The translations under genes were made by a program, and so were the position numbers. 19,662 bases of DNA, taken from NCBI GenBank assembly GCA_015232865.1, contig JADFYU010000043.1, positions 1-19,662 of the forward strand, given 5' to 3'. This document shows positions 1-7,557 of this stretch, in pieces. Position 1 is the first letter of the stretch. Every line of letters begins with the position of its first letter. The notes beneath the pieces are model-generated. The model was given only the letters and a program-made list of their open reading frames with translations. It was not told where the DNA came from and searched no databases. This stretch comes from Magnetococcales bacterium (GTDB lineage: Bacteria; Pseudomonadota; Magnetococcia; Magnetococcales; UBA8363).

Positions 1-114
1 ATTAATGAAACTTTGGACGATGCCATCTCTTTGATAGCTTTCTATCTAAAGCGTTATTCCCGCCAGTCTGTACTAGTTCAATCTGCCCCAAACAGATCAA
101 ATCGACCAGCATGA
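1..114 (+). CDS. C-terminal end of an unknown protein, cut by the window edge
   Basis: Frame 1 is open from the first base to a TGA at 112-114, giving 37 residues that begin INETLDDAISLIAFYLKRYS and end NRSNRPA. The acid- and leucine-rich start followed by a basic tail looks like a protein C-terminus, but I recognise no family. It ends 5 bases before the stop of the minus-strand fibre gene, so the two are convergent. An open frame this short can occur by chance, so confidence is limited. No terminator hairpin is visible between the two genes. Confidence 0.35.
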   Translation: MNETLDDAISLIAFYLKRYSRQSVLVQSAPNRSNRPA

Positions 115-119
115 CCCCA

Positions 120-1847
120 CTATACAGCCGTCACATCTACCGTAAACAGACCGGATGGAGTTCTGATCGTTAATACGCCGTCATCAAAATAGAGCAAGCC
201 TCCAGCGGTTGGATTGCTGGCTGGGGCAGTCACGACATTGGCAAGAGAAAGAACACCGGAACCACCACCATATTCGGCACTATTAAAACCCACGTTTTTA
301 TTATCGAACTCACCATGAATGAGTGTCTCACTAGAGGAGTTGGCGACAACCAGTTTGTTGGCAGCGGTGGTCAATGTGGCGCCGGCATCCGGGCCAATGA
401 TGACGTTGCGCCCGGCGCCCGACGACAAAGTCAAGCCGGCCCCGGCTCCGATCACTACGTTATACGGTTGCGAGCAATTCGCATCCCCTAATACGTTATG
501 GCCAACATAGACACTATTGTTGGTTGATTGTTCGCCAACTTTGCTCGCAGACACACCGCCAACAATGACGTTTTTAGCCCCAGTTACATGCTGACCAGCC
601 TGATAACCGGCAAAAACATTAAGCTCTCCGGTGACGCCATACCGTCCAGCATAGGCCCCCAATATCACACATCGATTTGTTGCGTTGCCAGCAGCATTAT
701 ACCCGACAGCGACATTGCTATGCGAGGTTATTCCACCATTGATGTTGGTACTGGTACCAATCAATACCGACATTCCGCCGGATGAGAGGGATGATCCGGC
801 ACCAGACCCTATCGCAATGTTATCGGAGGCGGATGTCAAGCTATTCAGAGCCTCCGACCCGATGGCTACATTTCGATTCCCAGTAGCAGCACCAGTCCCA
901 ACCGCGCCGTTACCGACAAAGATACAGTCGGCAAGGTCGGTTGCGTTCGCCGCTGTACCCACTCCGATGATGATGGAATTGGCATCTCCAGAGAGTGCTG
1001 CACCCGCCTCGGTCCCAATGATCAAAGTATCATTGGCGTTTTGCATGATCCGTGTTCCAAAAAAAAGATCGGCGCTTAAGTTTCCGGTATCGCTGTCAAA
1101 AATCAAGGTTGACGAAGTATCAAACCGGCTTTCTGAATCATTCCAAAATGCCAAGCCATTCGGGGTCGGGCTATCCTCCCGTGTCGCAACAACCTGAAGA
1201 GTACCCACTTCACCAACAACAAACGCATCATCCATCTCACGGAACAGAAGCTGATAACGGACTGACGCACCTCGGTCGACCTCCAATCCGGCCTGACCAG
1301 CCGCGACGCCTGCCCCCAACTCACCATGGTTGATGACAAGAAGATTATCCTCTATTTCAACGGTCGCAACATTTTGGACAACGGTATCCCCATTGACCGT
1401 CAGATTTCCGGTTATGGTCAGGTCTTTGGTAAACAGAGCACTCTGGTTCAAATCAATAGTCAAGGCATTGATGCCACCGGTTTTGAGGGCCAAAGCATTC
1501 TCAGAAGTCCGCGCCAGACCGGTATCCGGATCCGAGGAAAAACAAACCTCCTCTCCCCCAAAGGCGGTTGCCAAAGAGGAGCCATCCACCCCTTGCTCTC
1601 CCTGTGGACCCTGCGGTCCAACCGCCCCTTGATGAGTGATCTCGTTCCAATAGAGAGAAGAGACGCTATCCGGCTGCTGACCGGTTCCATTTTGAATACA
1701 GACATACAAAAGGCCGTTGTAGGAGATCGTTACACCGACTGTGTAGGAAGTCGTGGCTGAATATTGCCCTAAAAAACTGCTTCCCAAATCGATAGCATTG
1801 TCTTTGGTACGTACCTCTTTGAGAAGAGGATCATAGATAATGTTCAT
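120..1847 (-). CDS. Fibre-like protein: carbohydrate-binding-like segment, collagen-like stretch and head-like repeats
   Basis: Product of 575 residues starting MNIIYDPLLKEV. Visible in order: a segment at about 28-70 resembling chitin-binding CBM5/12 folds (GQYSATTSYTVG, SYNGLLYVC, SLYWNEI); five Gly-X-Y triplets at about 74-89 (GAVGPQGPQGEQGVDG); a tail-fibre-like region at about 140-270 (TGNLTVNGDTVVQN, EDNLLVINHGELG); then about ten degenerate repeats at 275-505 of the type NVAIGSEAL, DNIAIGSGAG and NVAVGYNAAG, like YadA/Hia head repeats that trimerise as beta-rolls; and a C-terminus ending GLLYFDDGVLTIRTPSGLFTV, typical of phage fibre proteins. No signal peptide, membrane segment or autotransporter anchor is visible, so a phage- or tailocin-like fibre, or a surface fibre exported another way, is possible. 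An upstream Met would add 20 residues, but GGAGGG at 1856-1861 lies 8 bases before the chosen ATG. Function is inferred from architecture only. Confidence 0.75.
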   Translation of the reverse strand: MNIIYDPLLKEVRTKDNAIDLGSSFLGQYSATTSYTVGVTISYNGLLYVCIQNGTGQQPDSVSSLYWNEITHQGAVGPQGPQGEQGVDGSSLATAFGGEEVCFSSDPDTGLARTSENALALKTGGINALTIDLNQSALFTKDLTITGNLTVNGDTVVQNVATVEIEDNLLVINHGELGAGVAAGQAGLEVDRGASVRYQLLFREMDDAFVVGEVGTLQVVATREDSPTPNGLAFWNDSESRFDTSSTLIFDSDTGNLSADLFFGTRIMQNANDTLIIGTEAGAALSGDANSIIIGVGTAANATDLADCIFVGNGAVGTGAATGNRNVAIGSEALNSLTSASDNIAIGSGAGSSLSSGGMSVLIGTSTNINGGITSHSNVAVGYNAAGNATNRCVILGAYAGRYGVTGELNVFAGYQAGQHVTGAKNVIVGGVSASKVGEQSTNNSVYVGHNVLGDANCSQPYNVVIGAGAGLTLSSGAGRNVIIGPDAGATLTTAANKLVVANSSSETLIHGEFDNKNVGFNSAEYGGGSGVLSLANVVTAPASNPTAGGLLYFDDGVLTIRTPSGLFTVDVTAV

Positions 1848-2198
1848 CAATGGTTCCCTCCTTGGCCGAGTAGCTTTCTGATCATGGATCTGGATATCTG
1901 AATACAATCACTCATCTCTTATTTCCTCTCACGGTTATTTGACAATGGTCATACGGACTTCATCAAACTGATTGAGTGAGGAATATAGGCGACCCATTTC
2001 AACGAATGAATGTGTTGACTTTCAGCTTTTTTCTATACTATCGTGAAATATATTTGATTATTTTCAAGCTCCCGTTGGTATTGGCGATAAAGACCCCGTT
2101 CGCAAAAAAGGTAATGGATTGCCAGCAACATGTTTTCTCTTCCAAACTAAACGCCCTCTTTTTCTCACCAGACGCCTGAACAATAAAGGTCGTGTAGA
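1848..2198. other. Divergent intergenic region, AT-rich
   Basis: This 351-base gap separates the minus-strand fibre gene from the + strand glycosyltransferase. It should carry promoters for both. For the + strand the best candidate is TTGACT at 2015-2020 with TACTAT at 2036-2041, a 15-base spacer shorter than ideal. A perfect TTGACA at 1939-1944 has no good -10 at 17 bases. No RNA gene or strong hairpin is visible. Open frames here exist on both strands but none resembles a known family. Confidence 0.4.
1856..1861 (-). promoter_or_regulatory. Shine-Dalgarno of the fibre gene
   Basis: On the minus strand this reads GGAGGG, 8 bases before the ATG at 1847-1845. It is the strongest ribosome binding site in the window and decides the start: the Met 20 codons further upstream has nothing comparable. 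Confidence 0.7.
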
Positions 2199-3335
2199 TT
2201 GACGGTCCCAACCAAAAAAATCCGTGTTCTGCATATTCTAAGAACAGCCGATATCGGTGGAATTGAGCGATCGGTTTTGGATTTATCCCAAAGCCAAAAC
2301 CAATCCAACCATACGACTGCCGAGGCTCTTTTTGCCTGGTCGGCAACCGGTGAATATTCTGAAAACTTTAAAGAAGCCGAGATTCCCTGTCACTCACTGG
2401 GCCTGAAAAACGGCTATTCCGGCAGTCTCTCTCTCTTTAGAAAACTGAGAAAACTCTATAGACAATTTGATATCATCCACTTTCATCTTTTCAACCCGTT
2501 CATGGCTTTTTCTGCCATGGGGCTGGGTATTCCCCTTGTTTTTACCGATCACGGTTTCTCAATTATCCGAGGCCCTCTCAAAATCCGGCATCGACTGCTT
2601 CGTTCCATCTTTCGCGGCTTTGCCCGAGTTGCCTTGGCACGGATTATCTACAACTCCAAATTTACCCTGGAAGCAGCCAGCCAATCCTTCCCCTACGCTC
2701 TCAAAATCGGTTGCATTGTCCTGAATGGGATATCCGGCATGAAGAAAGAGCCGGACAGCCCTCTTTCACCCTCTTTCAACGGGTGCAGCCGTAACAAGGA
2801 AACCTGTTTTGTGGTAGGAACGGCAACCCGTTTTGTCCCTTTTAAACGGGTTGATTATTTAATCCGGGCCTTTGCCCAATTTCAAGACGGGAAAAACTGT
2901 AAACTTCTCTTGGTGGGTGGCGGTGTTCTTCAGCCTGAATACGAACAATTGGTCCAGGAGTTGGGTATAGAGGGCGTGACCGAATTTACCGGCTATCAAC
3001 GTGATGTCTCTTTCTACCAAAATAAAATGGATGTCGCCGTCATCCCATCACAGGCAGAATCCTTTGGACTTGCAATTTTGGAGACCTTAGCCTTGGGAAA
3101 ACCTACCCTAATTTTTTCAGATGGAGGTGGATTGGTGGAGGCGGTTGAACAACAGTTTCCCAACGATGTTGTCGACAGTGTCGAGGCCCTCACGGCCAGG
3201 CTGGAACAGCTCTTTGATCAACGGAAATCGATAGCCAACGATGTTGCGGCCAGAAAGGCTTTTGTGGCCGGATTTTCCATAGATAAGATGACGGCAAACC
3301 TTCATCAGGTTTATCGAGAGGTGTTGACACTGTAA
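2199..3335 (+). CDS. GT4-family glycosyltransferase (GT-B fold)
   Basis: Product of 378 residues, normal for family 4 retaining glycosyltransferases, which move a sugar from a nucleotide donor to a lipid-linked acceptor at the cytoplasmic face. The N-terminal domain opens RVLHILRTADIGGIERSVLDL, the usual glycine-rich acceptor-side loop. The C-terminal donor domain shows GTATRFVPFKRVDYLIRAF (R211 and K216 at the phosphate-binding position), LLLVGGG and the EX7E signature ESFGLAILE (E287 and E295). The start must be TTG at 2199: an in-frame TAA lies just upstream at 2184-2186, and the next Met comes only after the conserved N-terminal motif. A weak AAAGGT lies 8 bases before it. It is the only + strand gene in this part and ends 9 bases from the convergent acetyltransferase. 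Donor and acceptor cannot be predicted. Confidence 0.9.
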   Translation: MTVPTKKIRVLHILRTADIGGIERSVLDLSQSQNQSNHTTAEALFAWSATGEYSENFKEAEIPCHSLGLKNGYSGSLSLFRKLRKLYRQFDIIHFHLFNPFMAFSAMGLGIPLVFTDHGFSIIRGPLKIRHRLLRSIFRGFARVALARIIYNSKFTLEAASQSFPYALKIGCIVLNGISGMKKEPDSPLSPSFNGCSRNKETCFVVGTATRFVPFKRVDYLIRAFAQFQDGKNCKLLLVGGGVLQPEYEQLVQELGIEGVTEFTGYQRDVSFYQNKMDVAVIPSQAESFGLAILETLALGKPTLIFSDGGGLVEAVEQQFPNDVVDSVEALTARLEQLFDQRKSIANDVAARKAFVAGFSIDKMTANLHQVYREVLTL

Positions 3336-3344
3336 ATCTTGAAT

Positions 3345-3905
3345 CTACTCCCGCTTGCCAACCATCCGAACCGGGCAACCGACATAGATGTGATCGGGTT
3401 TTGTGGCGGATTTTTCCAAAACGACCGAATTGGCGCCAATCACACAGCCATCAGCAATTTTACTCCCCCTTAAAATACGACACCCGGCCCCAATCCAAAC
3501 ATCCTTTCCAATACGAACCGGACGGGAGGAGACGCCTTGGCGTGCCATCACGGTCCCGGCCCCCCTGCTGTGTTCGGAATCCCGTATGCTCACATTTTCA
3601 GCCACCAGCGTATCATCACCAATGCAGATTTCCTGTGTCACACTGAGGATGATATCTTGGGTGAGGTTGACGTGATCTCCCAACACCAGAACCCCCCCGG
3701 CCACATCAAACGTAATTCGATAGCCTATGGTGACACGATCACCTATGATGATTTTTCCACGAGGAACAACCCGAAAAACAGGCCACTCCCGACATTTCAG
3801 ATGATGGCCGACCTGACATCCATGATGGCGCAGGTAGAGCTTTAACAACGAACCTTTTAGATAGGCCAGGCGATTTTTCAAGCCCTGTTCAAGCCATGCG
3901 ATCAT
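3345..3905 (-). CDS. Left-handed beta-helix acyltransferase (WcaF/WbbJ type)
   Basis: Product of 186 residues, a usual length for the sugar O-acetyltransferases of the hexapeptide-repeat superfamily, which move an acetyl group from acetyl-CoA to a sugar hydroxyl. Residues 50-165 carry imperfect hexapeptide rungs (IIIGDRVTIGYRITFD, LVLGDHVNLTQDIILS, IGKDVWIGAGCRILRGSKI, VIGANSVV). The likely catalytic histidine is H112 in IRDSEHS, within the loop that protrudes from the helix in this family. The C-terminal YVGCPVRMVG is the usual coenzyme A-side ending. It is the last gene of the minus-strand series, 77 bases after the radical SAM gene, and probably decorates the polysaccharide. N-acetyl transfer to an amino sugar made by the DegT enzyme is an alternative. 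Confidence 0.88.
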   Translation of the reverse strand: MIAWLEQGLKNRLAYLKGSLLKLYLRHHGCQVGHHLKCREWPVFRVVPRGKIIIGDRVTIGYRITFDVAGGVLVLGDHVNLTQDIILSVTQEICIGDDTLVAENVSIRDSEHSRGAGTVMARQGVSSRPVRIGKDVWIGAGCRILRGSKIADGCVIGANSVVLEKSATKPDHIYVGCPVRMVGKRE

Positions 3906-3982
3906 AGGTGACCCATTATCTCAATTTCCGGGGTTTTGCGAAAAATTTAATAATTCGTGCAAACAACAAATGAATAATTCCG

Positions 3983-5011
3983 TCATCTTGAGACAAGCGG
4001 CTTTAGAATGGAACGCAATTTTCGTTTGGCTGCCTTGGTTTGAGAACGTATTTCACGACTCAAACCTCGGAGGAAATTGTTATCCAACTGATTAACCAAC
4101 TTCTCAACAATCTCCACATTATGCCCCCAGTAAGCGGACCCTGTCGTCATGCACTCAGTACAGATTGAACTTTTCCTCTTTATACTCTTTAGTGTTTCCG
4201 AATCCAACTCCAGAGCAGAGCATATTCTATAGTCCTCATGCCCCTTTGGCACCGAGCAACAGTTGATAACGTTACAGTTTTCATCCAGATTCAATACATC
4301 CCACTGCGGGCATTGCCAATCGGCTGGTTGAGCAGAAATCAAATCATCCACATAGTACAAGAGCAGCTCTTGCGAAAGCTTATACATCTCATCTGCTGGC
4401 AGGGTCTTCTTCAGATAGGCAACGGATCTATTGTAATCATTGACATAAGCAAGATAAGGTACAAATTGGACATTCCGAGTGGAAAAATGACGTATGGCCG
4501 AACGAATTTCAAGTAAATTAAATTGATAGACATGAAAGGCAAGCTTGACCTTTTTTTTAAATCCGGCCTCTTTCAAGTCAGTCAGTATCTTATCTATATT
4601 AATAAGAATTTTTTCAATTTTAAATCCATGAACCTTGTCATATGATGACTGGCTAAATCCCGGCATGGAAATGGTCATGGCCTTGAGGTTGGACATAGAC
4701 TCCGACTCCAGGTTTATGGGTAACGAAGCATTTGTACTCAAACCAAAACCCAGTTGACGGTCATTCAGCAGTCTGATGATTTTATTGAAGTCTGGGTGAA
4801 GAGTTGGCTCACCCCAACTGAAAAGATAAACGATGGTGTCGCAATCGATAACACCTCTCTGAAGGTAGTAGTCCAAAACCTGGGCAAACCGTTCCACATC
4901 TACAAAACTCTTGGGCGGCACATATTCAGAACCACCTCCGGTGACGCACCAATGGCACTTGGCATTACAACTACCAACCAATTCAAAGAAGAGATTTTCA
5001 AAGGGTTTCAC
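3983..5011 (-). CDS. Radical SAM protein with SPASM-like C-terminal cysteines
   Basis: Product of 342 residues. The radical SAM CX3CX2C motif is C15-NAK-C19-HW-C22, which holds the 4Fe-4S cluster that cleaves S-adenosylmethionine. A GGEP-like segment follows (FSWGEPTLHP, 65-74). The C-terminus has C234, C246, C251, C252, C264, C284 and C287, a pattern like SPASM or twitch domains that bind extra iron-sulfur clusters. The start is GTG, with GGAG 10 bases upstream. It lies between the flippase and the acetyltransferase in the polysaccharide series, which suggests sugar or lipid modification, but SPASM enzymes also modify peptides. The reaction is unknown. A second, divergent radical SAM protein lies at 18468-19373. 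Confidence 0.85.
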   Translation of the reverse strand: MKPFENLFFELVGSCNAKCHWCVTGGGSEYVPPKSFVDVERFAQVLDYYLQRGVIDCDTIVYLFSWGEPTLHPDFNKIIRLLNDRQLGFGLSTNASLPINLESESMSNLKAMTISMPGFSQSSYDKVHGFKIEKILINIDKILTDLKEAGFKKKVKLAFHVYQFNLLEIRSAIRHFSTRNVQFVPYLAYVNDYNRSVAYLKKTLPADEMYKLSQELLLYYVDDLISAQPADWQCPQWDVLNLDENCNVINCCSVPKGHEDYRICSALELDSETLKSIKRKSSICTECMTTGSAYWGHNVEIVEKLVNQLDNNFLRGLSREIRSQTKAAKRKLRSILKPLVSR

Positions 5012-5063
5012 CGATCCACTGCTCCACCATCAGCCAGGTTGCATTTACAAGGGAACTAACTGT

Positions 5064-6584
5064 TCATCGTTTTACCGTTCTAAAAGCAAACATTCCTTTA
5101 AAGAGGCCCGCTATCAATCTCCGAGTTGTTGGAGCCGTAACTCCAGCCACAAAGCAGGCAGAAGCAGAGACAGCAAACAGCCAGAATAATTTCAATATTC
5201 CCCCCATATTGGGATCGTAAATTGATTTGGCTCCCAAAACACACAGGGTTGCCGCAAGGAGCGGAAAAAAAACATCCTGAAAGTACCAACGCAACTTTTC
5301 ACCAACCAGTATCTTTCCAAACATAAAGTTAACACTGATAAACACATGTGCAACGTTTAATCCCACCCCAACCCATGCAGCCCCAATCATTCCATAACGC
5401 GGCACAACCCAAAGAATAGCAGGAACGATGATCACAATAGCAACGATATGTATCTTGTTTGTCAGGCTCGTCCAACCATAGGCGAGTTGCATTTGATAAG
5501 GGATCCACATCAAGCCATTGAGAAATACCTTTAACGCTATGATGGATACAAGTGGGGCCAGTTGGTGTGACAAATCGGTGTCGTGAAGCCAGAGCTCTAA
5601 AAAAATATCGGAGCAAAAAATAAGAACGAGCGAGGCAGAACCCATGAGAACTGAGACCATCTGGGCAGCATCGTGGTATGAACCAACTAAATCTTGATAT
5701 TTATTTTTTGCCAGAAGTTCAGAAAATCGAGGATAGAACGCTTTGGAAATTGGAGTCACAAAAACGTATAGCCCACTGGCAACGGTAACTGAAAAAACAT
5801 AATGACCATAGGCTTCCAAGCTTAGCAAACTGGACAACATGATGTTATCAATCTGGGCCAGCAACAATCCCGTTAATGTAATGGCAAGCATACCACCGGC
5901 AAACTGCCAAATTTCACTCAGTACCTTAAGGGAAAATCGCCCGCAGCCTACGGAGATCGGTATGGTTCGGTAGGTGTATCGGGCAAGAACCAAGACGGTT
6001 ATGATTGATATGAATCCCTGCCACAGAAAAAAGGCTTCAATCGTCGGGGAGATCCAGACCAAAATCCCCACGGCCCCCACCCCCCGCAACGTCATCATCA
6101 AGCTGGTGACTACATTGAGCAGTACCTGACGCTGAAGCCCTTGAAGACTGCTGGTGTAGATGTTTTCTATAAAGCGTAAGGCAACCACCACCCCCATAAC
6201 AATCAAGGCTTCCGCAACCACTTCGATCGGTAGTTTTTCCGCCTGCAACCAATCGCCAGCCAACCAGTTGGAAGCTCCCCAGACACCGAAGGAGATCAAA
6301 AATCCGACGCCAACGGCAACCACTTCAACACTGCGAAGCAGGTCTCCCATGAACGGTACTTCACGAGCCCCGCCGACAAAATAGGCCATCTCACGGCTCA
6401 GTGCCGGAGTCAAGCCGGCATCCAACAGCCTAAGCCATGCTTGTAAGATTGCAAAGATGCCGATCAGACCATAAGACTCTACGCCCAGATATTGGATATA
6501 GACCGGGATGAAGACGATTCCCATTAGGGTTCGCCATCCCTGACCCAGATAATTTGCTATAATATTTTTTTTAAGTGCCGCCAC
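5064..6584 (-). CDS. Polysaccharide flippase (Wzx/MOP superfamily)
   Basis: Product of 506 residues, normal for Wzx-type flippases that turn undecaprenyl-diphosphate-linked repeat units across the inner membrane. It begins with an amphipathic stretch and a first helix (NIIANYLGQGWRTLMGIVFIPVYIQYLG), with the family-typical YGLIGIFAILQAWLRLLDAGL next, and shows about 12-14 hydrophobic segments through to FWLFAVSASACFVAGV. The start is GTG at 6584-6582. It overlaps by one base the TAG that ends the broken CmcI-type gene, so it was probably translationally coupled to that gene when intact. No Wzy-like polymerase is visible, so either export does not need one or it lies outside the window. Confidence 0.9.
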   Translation of the reverse strand: MAALKKNIIANYLGQGWRTLMGIVFIPVYIQYLGVESYGLIGIFAILQAWLRLLDAGLTPALSREMAYFVGGAREVPFMGDLLRSVEVVAVGVGFLISFGVWGASNWLAGDWLQAEKLPIEVVAEALIVMGVVVALRFIENIYTSSLQGLQRQVLLNVVTSLMMTLRGVGAVGILVWISPTIEAFFLWQGFISIITVLVLARYTYRTIPISVGCGRFSLKVLSEIWQFAGGMLAITLTGLLLAQIDNIMLSSLLSLEAYGHYVFSVTVASGLYVFVTPISKAFYPRFSELLAKNKYQDLVGSYHDAAQMVSVLMGSASLVLIFCSDIFLELWLHDTDLSHQLAPLVSIIALKVFLNGLMWIPYQMQLAYGWTSLTNKIHIVAIVIIVPAILWVVPRYGMIGAAWVGVGLNVAHVFISVNFMFGKILVGEKLRWYFQDVFFPLLAATLCVLGAKSIYDPNMGGILKLFWLFAVSASACFVAGVTAPTTRRLIAGLFKGMFAFRTVKR

Positions 6585-6738
6585 TAGCGAATTCGTTTGA
6601 GAGAGCCGTTGGGAGCCACGCTGATCAGCAATTTGCTATCCATATTTTTATCGCTCTCAAACTCAGGATGGGAGTTGAGAAATTCCCAAACGGGAGATCA
6701 TGAATATTTTCTTGAACCTTTTCTTGAAATTCTCTCAT
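6584..6738 (-). pseudogene. Remnant of a CmcI-type (cephalosporin hydroxylase family) methyltransferase, internally deleted and frameshifted
   Basis: The 155 bases between wbqC and the flippase hold both ends of one gene. From ATG at 6738 the frame reads MREFQEKVQENIHD, like the N-terminus of CmcI-family proteins. A different frame then reads PVWEFLNSHPEFESDKN followed by MDSKLLISVAPNGSLKRIR and TAG, which matches the family's C-terminal pattern (VWEFL, PEFEID, KLLITVAP, YLKR). About 50 codons remain of a family usually a little over 200 residues, and 155 is not a multiple of three, so an out-of-frame deletion near 6690-6697 is the simplest account. CmcI-like proteins in polysaccharide clusters are thought to methylate sugars. 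The assignment rests on remembered family pattern, not on a search. Confidence 0.6.
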
Positions 6739-6742
6739 TTTA

Positions 6743-7471
6743 TCATTCAAGAGTTTCTCTCCATGGTATGCTCTTCGATCGGATCAAGGGCAGGCCATTT
6801 TGTCCCATATTCGCTATTAAATCAAGAATGCTGACATGGGGATCAAAACGACCGTGCCGTTGAGGGTATTCGTTCCTCTGATAATCCATATACTCAACAA
6901 GAATACCTGCTTTTTCAAAAAGTTCGTGGTCGAGGTAGTGACGGGCACCCAGTCCGGTTACATATTTTCCACCCTCCAGGTGCTGGACGATATCAAAGAC
7001 TCTTTGGCTGCTTGAACCAGAAATTCCCAGATCTTTTACGTCAATGAAGGATGTCTGCTTACTCAGGCCAAAATAGTCACAACAGATCTCAATCGAAGCC
7101 AAACTCAACGAGCCAATCGTTTCCCAAGTGGTGGAATACAGCGTTTCAACAAGTGAAAACATCTCATGTTTGAATGGAGCCTCCTTATAAGCCTGTTTGA
7201 GCATGTCAAGATGACGCCTGCGCCAATCGCCTGCTCCACCTGTCTGTGGTCTGACCTGCACCGAATCGATACGCTGCCCCAGGGCAAGGTTGTGCAAAGG
7301 GACCGTCAACCACTTACTGCCCTGGGCTGTTTTGATCTGAACCCGATTGACAAAACTGCCTTTGGAAAATTGGACATCACTGTAATGAACATAGAGATCC
7401 GCCAAACGGATTTGTTCGAAGAGACCAACCCAGGGAAACAACATGGGCTGAGAAATAACAATCGTCTTCAT
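6743..7471 (-). CDS. wbqC: WbqC-like protein
   Basis: Product of 242 residues, the usual length of the WbqC family (Pfam PF08889) found in O-antigen clusters. The N-terminus MKTIVISQPMLFPWVGLFEQ, the DVQFSKGSFVNRVQI segment and WLTVPL are characteristic. WbqC proteins are often placed near aminotransferases and methyltransferases in LPS loci and are suspected to act in amino-sugar modification, but I know of no firmly established reaction. The ATG at 7471-7469 overlaps a TGA of a tiny upstream frame, and the TGA at 6745-6743 is 4 bases before the start of the broken CmcI-type gene, so these genes form one transcriptional unit. Confidence 0.85.
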   Translation of the reverse strand: MKTIVISQPMLFPWVGLFEQIRLADLYVHYSDVQFSKGSFVNRVQIKTAQGSKWLTVPLHNLALGQRIDSVQVRPQTGGAGDWRRRHLDMLKQAYKEAPFKHEMFSLVETLYSTTWETIGSLSLASIEICCDYFGLSKQTSFIDVKDLGISGSSSQRVFDIVQHLEGGKYVTGLGARHYLDHELFEKAGILVEYMDYQRNEYPQRHGRFDPHVSILDLIANMGQNGLPLIRSKSIPWRETLE

Positions 7472-7557
7472 AATCCTCTCTTATACCCGAAAAACCAACG
7501 GAGCAGGCAAGAGGTGAACGGATGGAAATCAGCCATCAAAGGCATCTTCTCGGCCAC
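7468..7557 (-). CDS. Tiny 29-codon frame bridging the methyltransferase and wbqC
   Basis: A GTG at 7557-7555 overlaps the TAG of the upstream methyltransferase, and the TGA at 7470-7468 overlaps the ATG of wbqC, so the frame fills the gap exactly. It reads VAEKMPLMADFHPF then TSCLLRWFFGYKRGL. No family is recognised and the GTG has no good Shine-Dalgarno. It may be a real small coupling peptide, the tail of a deleted gene (as with the broken CmcI-type gene nearby), or chance. Confidence 0.25.
   Translation of the reverse strand: MAEKMPLMADFHPFTSCLLRWFFGYKRGL

Noticed and set aside
685..1197. A 170-codon open frame on the + strand inside the fibre gene, and others up to 144 codons
   Set aside because: They are antisense to a clearly repetitive, well-initiated fibre gene; their proline- and alanine-rich content is the mirror of its Gly/Ala repeats.
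1939..1961. Perfect TTGACA at 1939-1944 as a promoter for the glycosyltransferase
   Set aside because: The hexamer 17 bases later reads ATCAAA, which is not a credible -10, and the distance to the gene is large.
2038..2346. A 102-codon minus-strand frame and a 67-codon + strand frame in the divergent gap
   Set aside because: The minus frame runs into the GT4 coding region antisense, neither shows a recognisable family or ribosome site, and the region is AT-rich and promoter-like.
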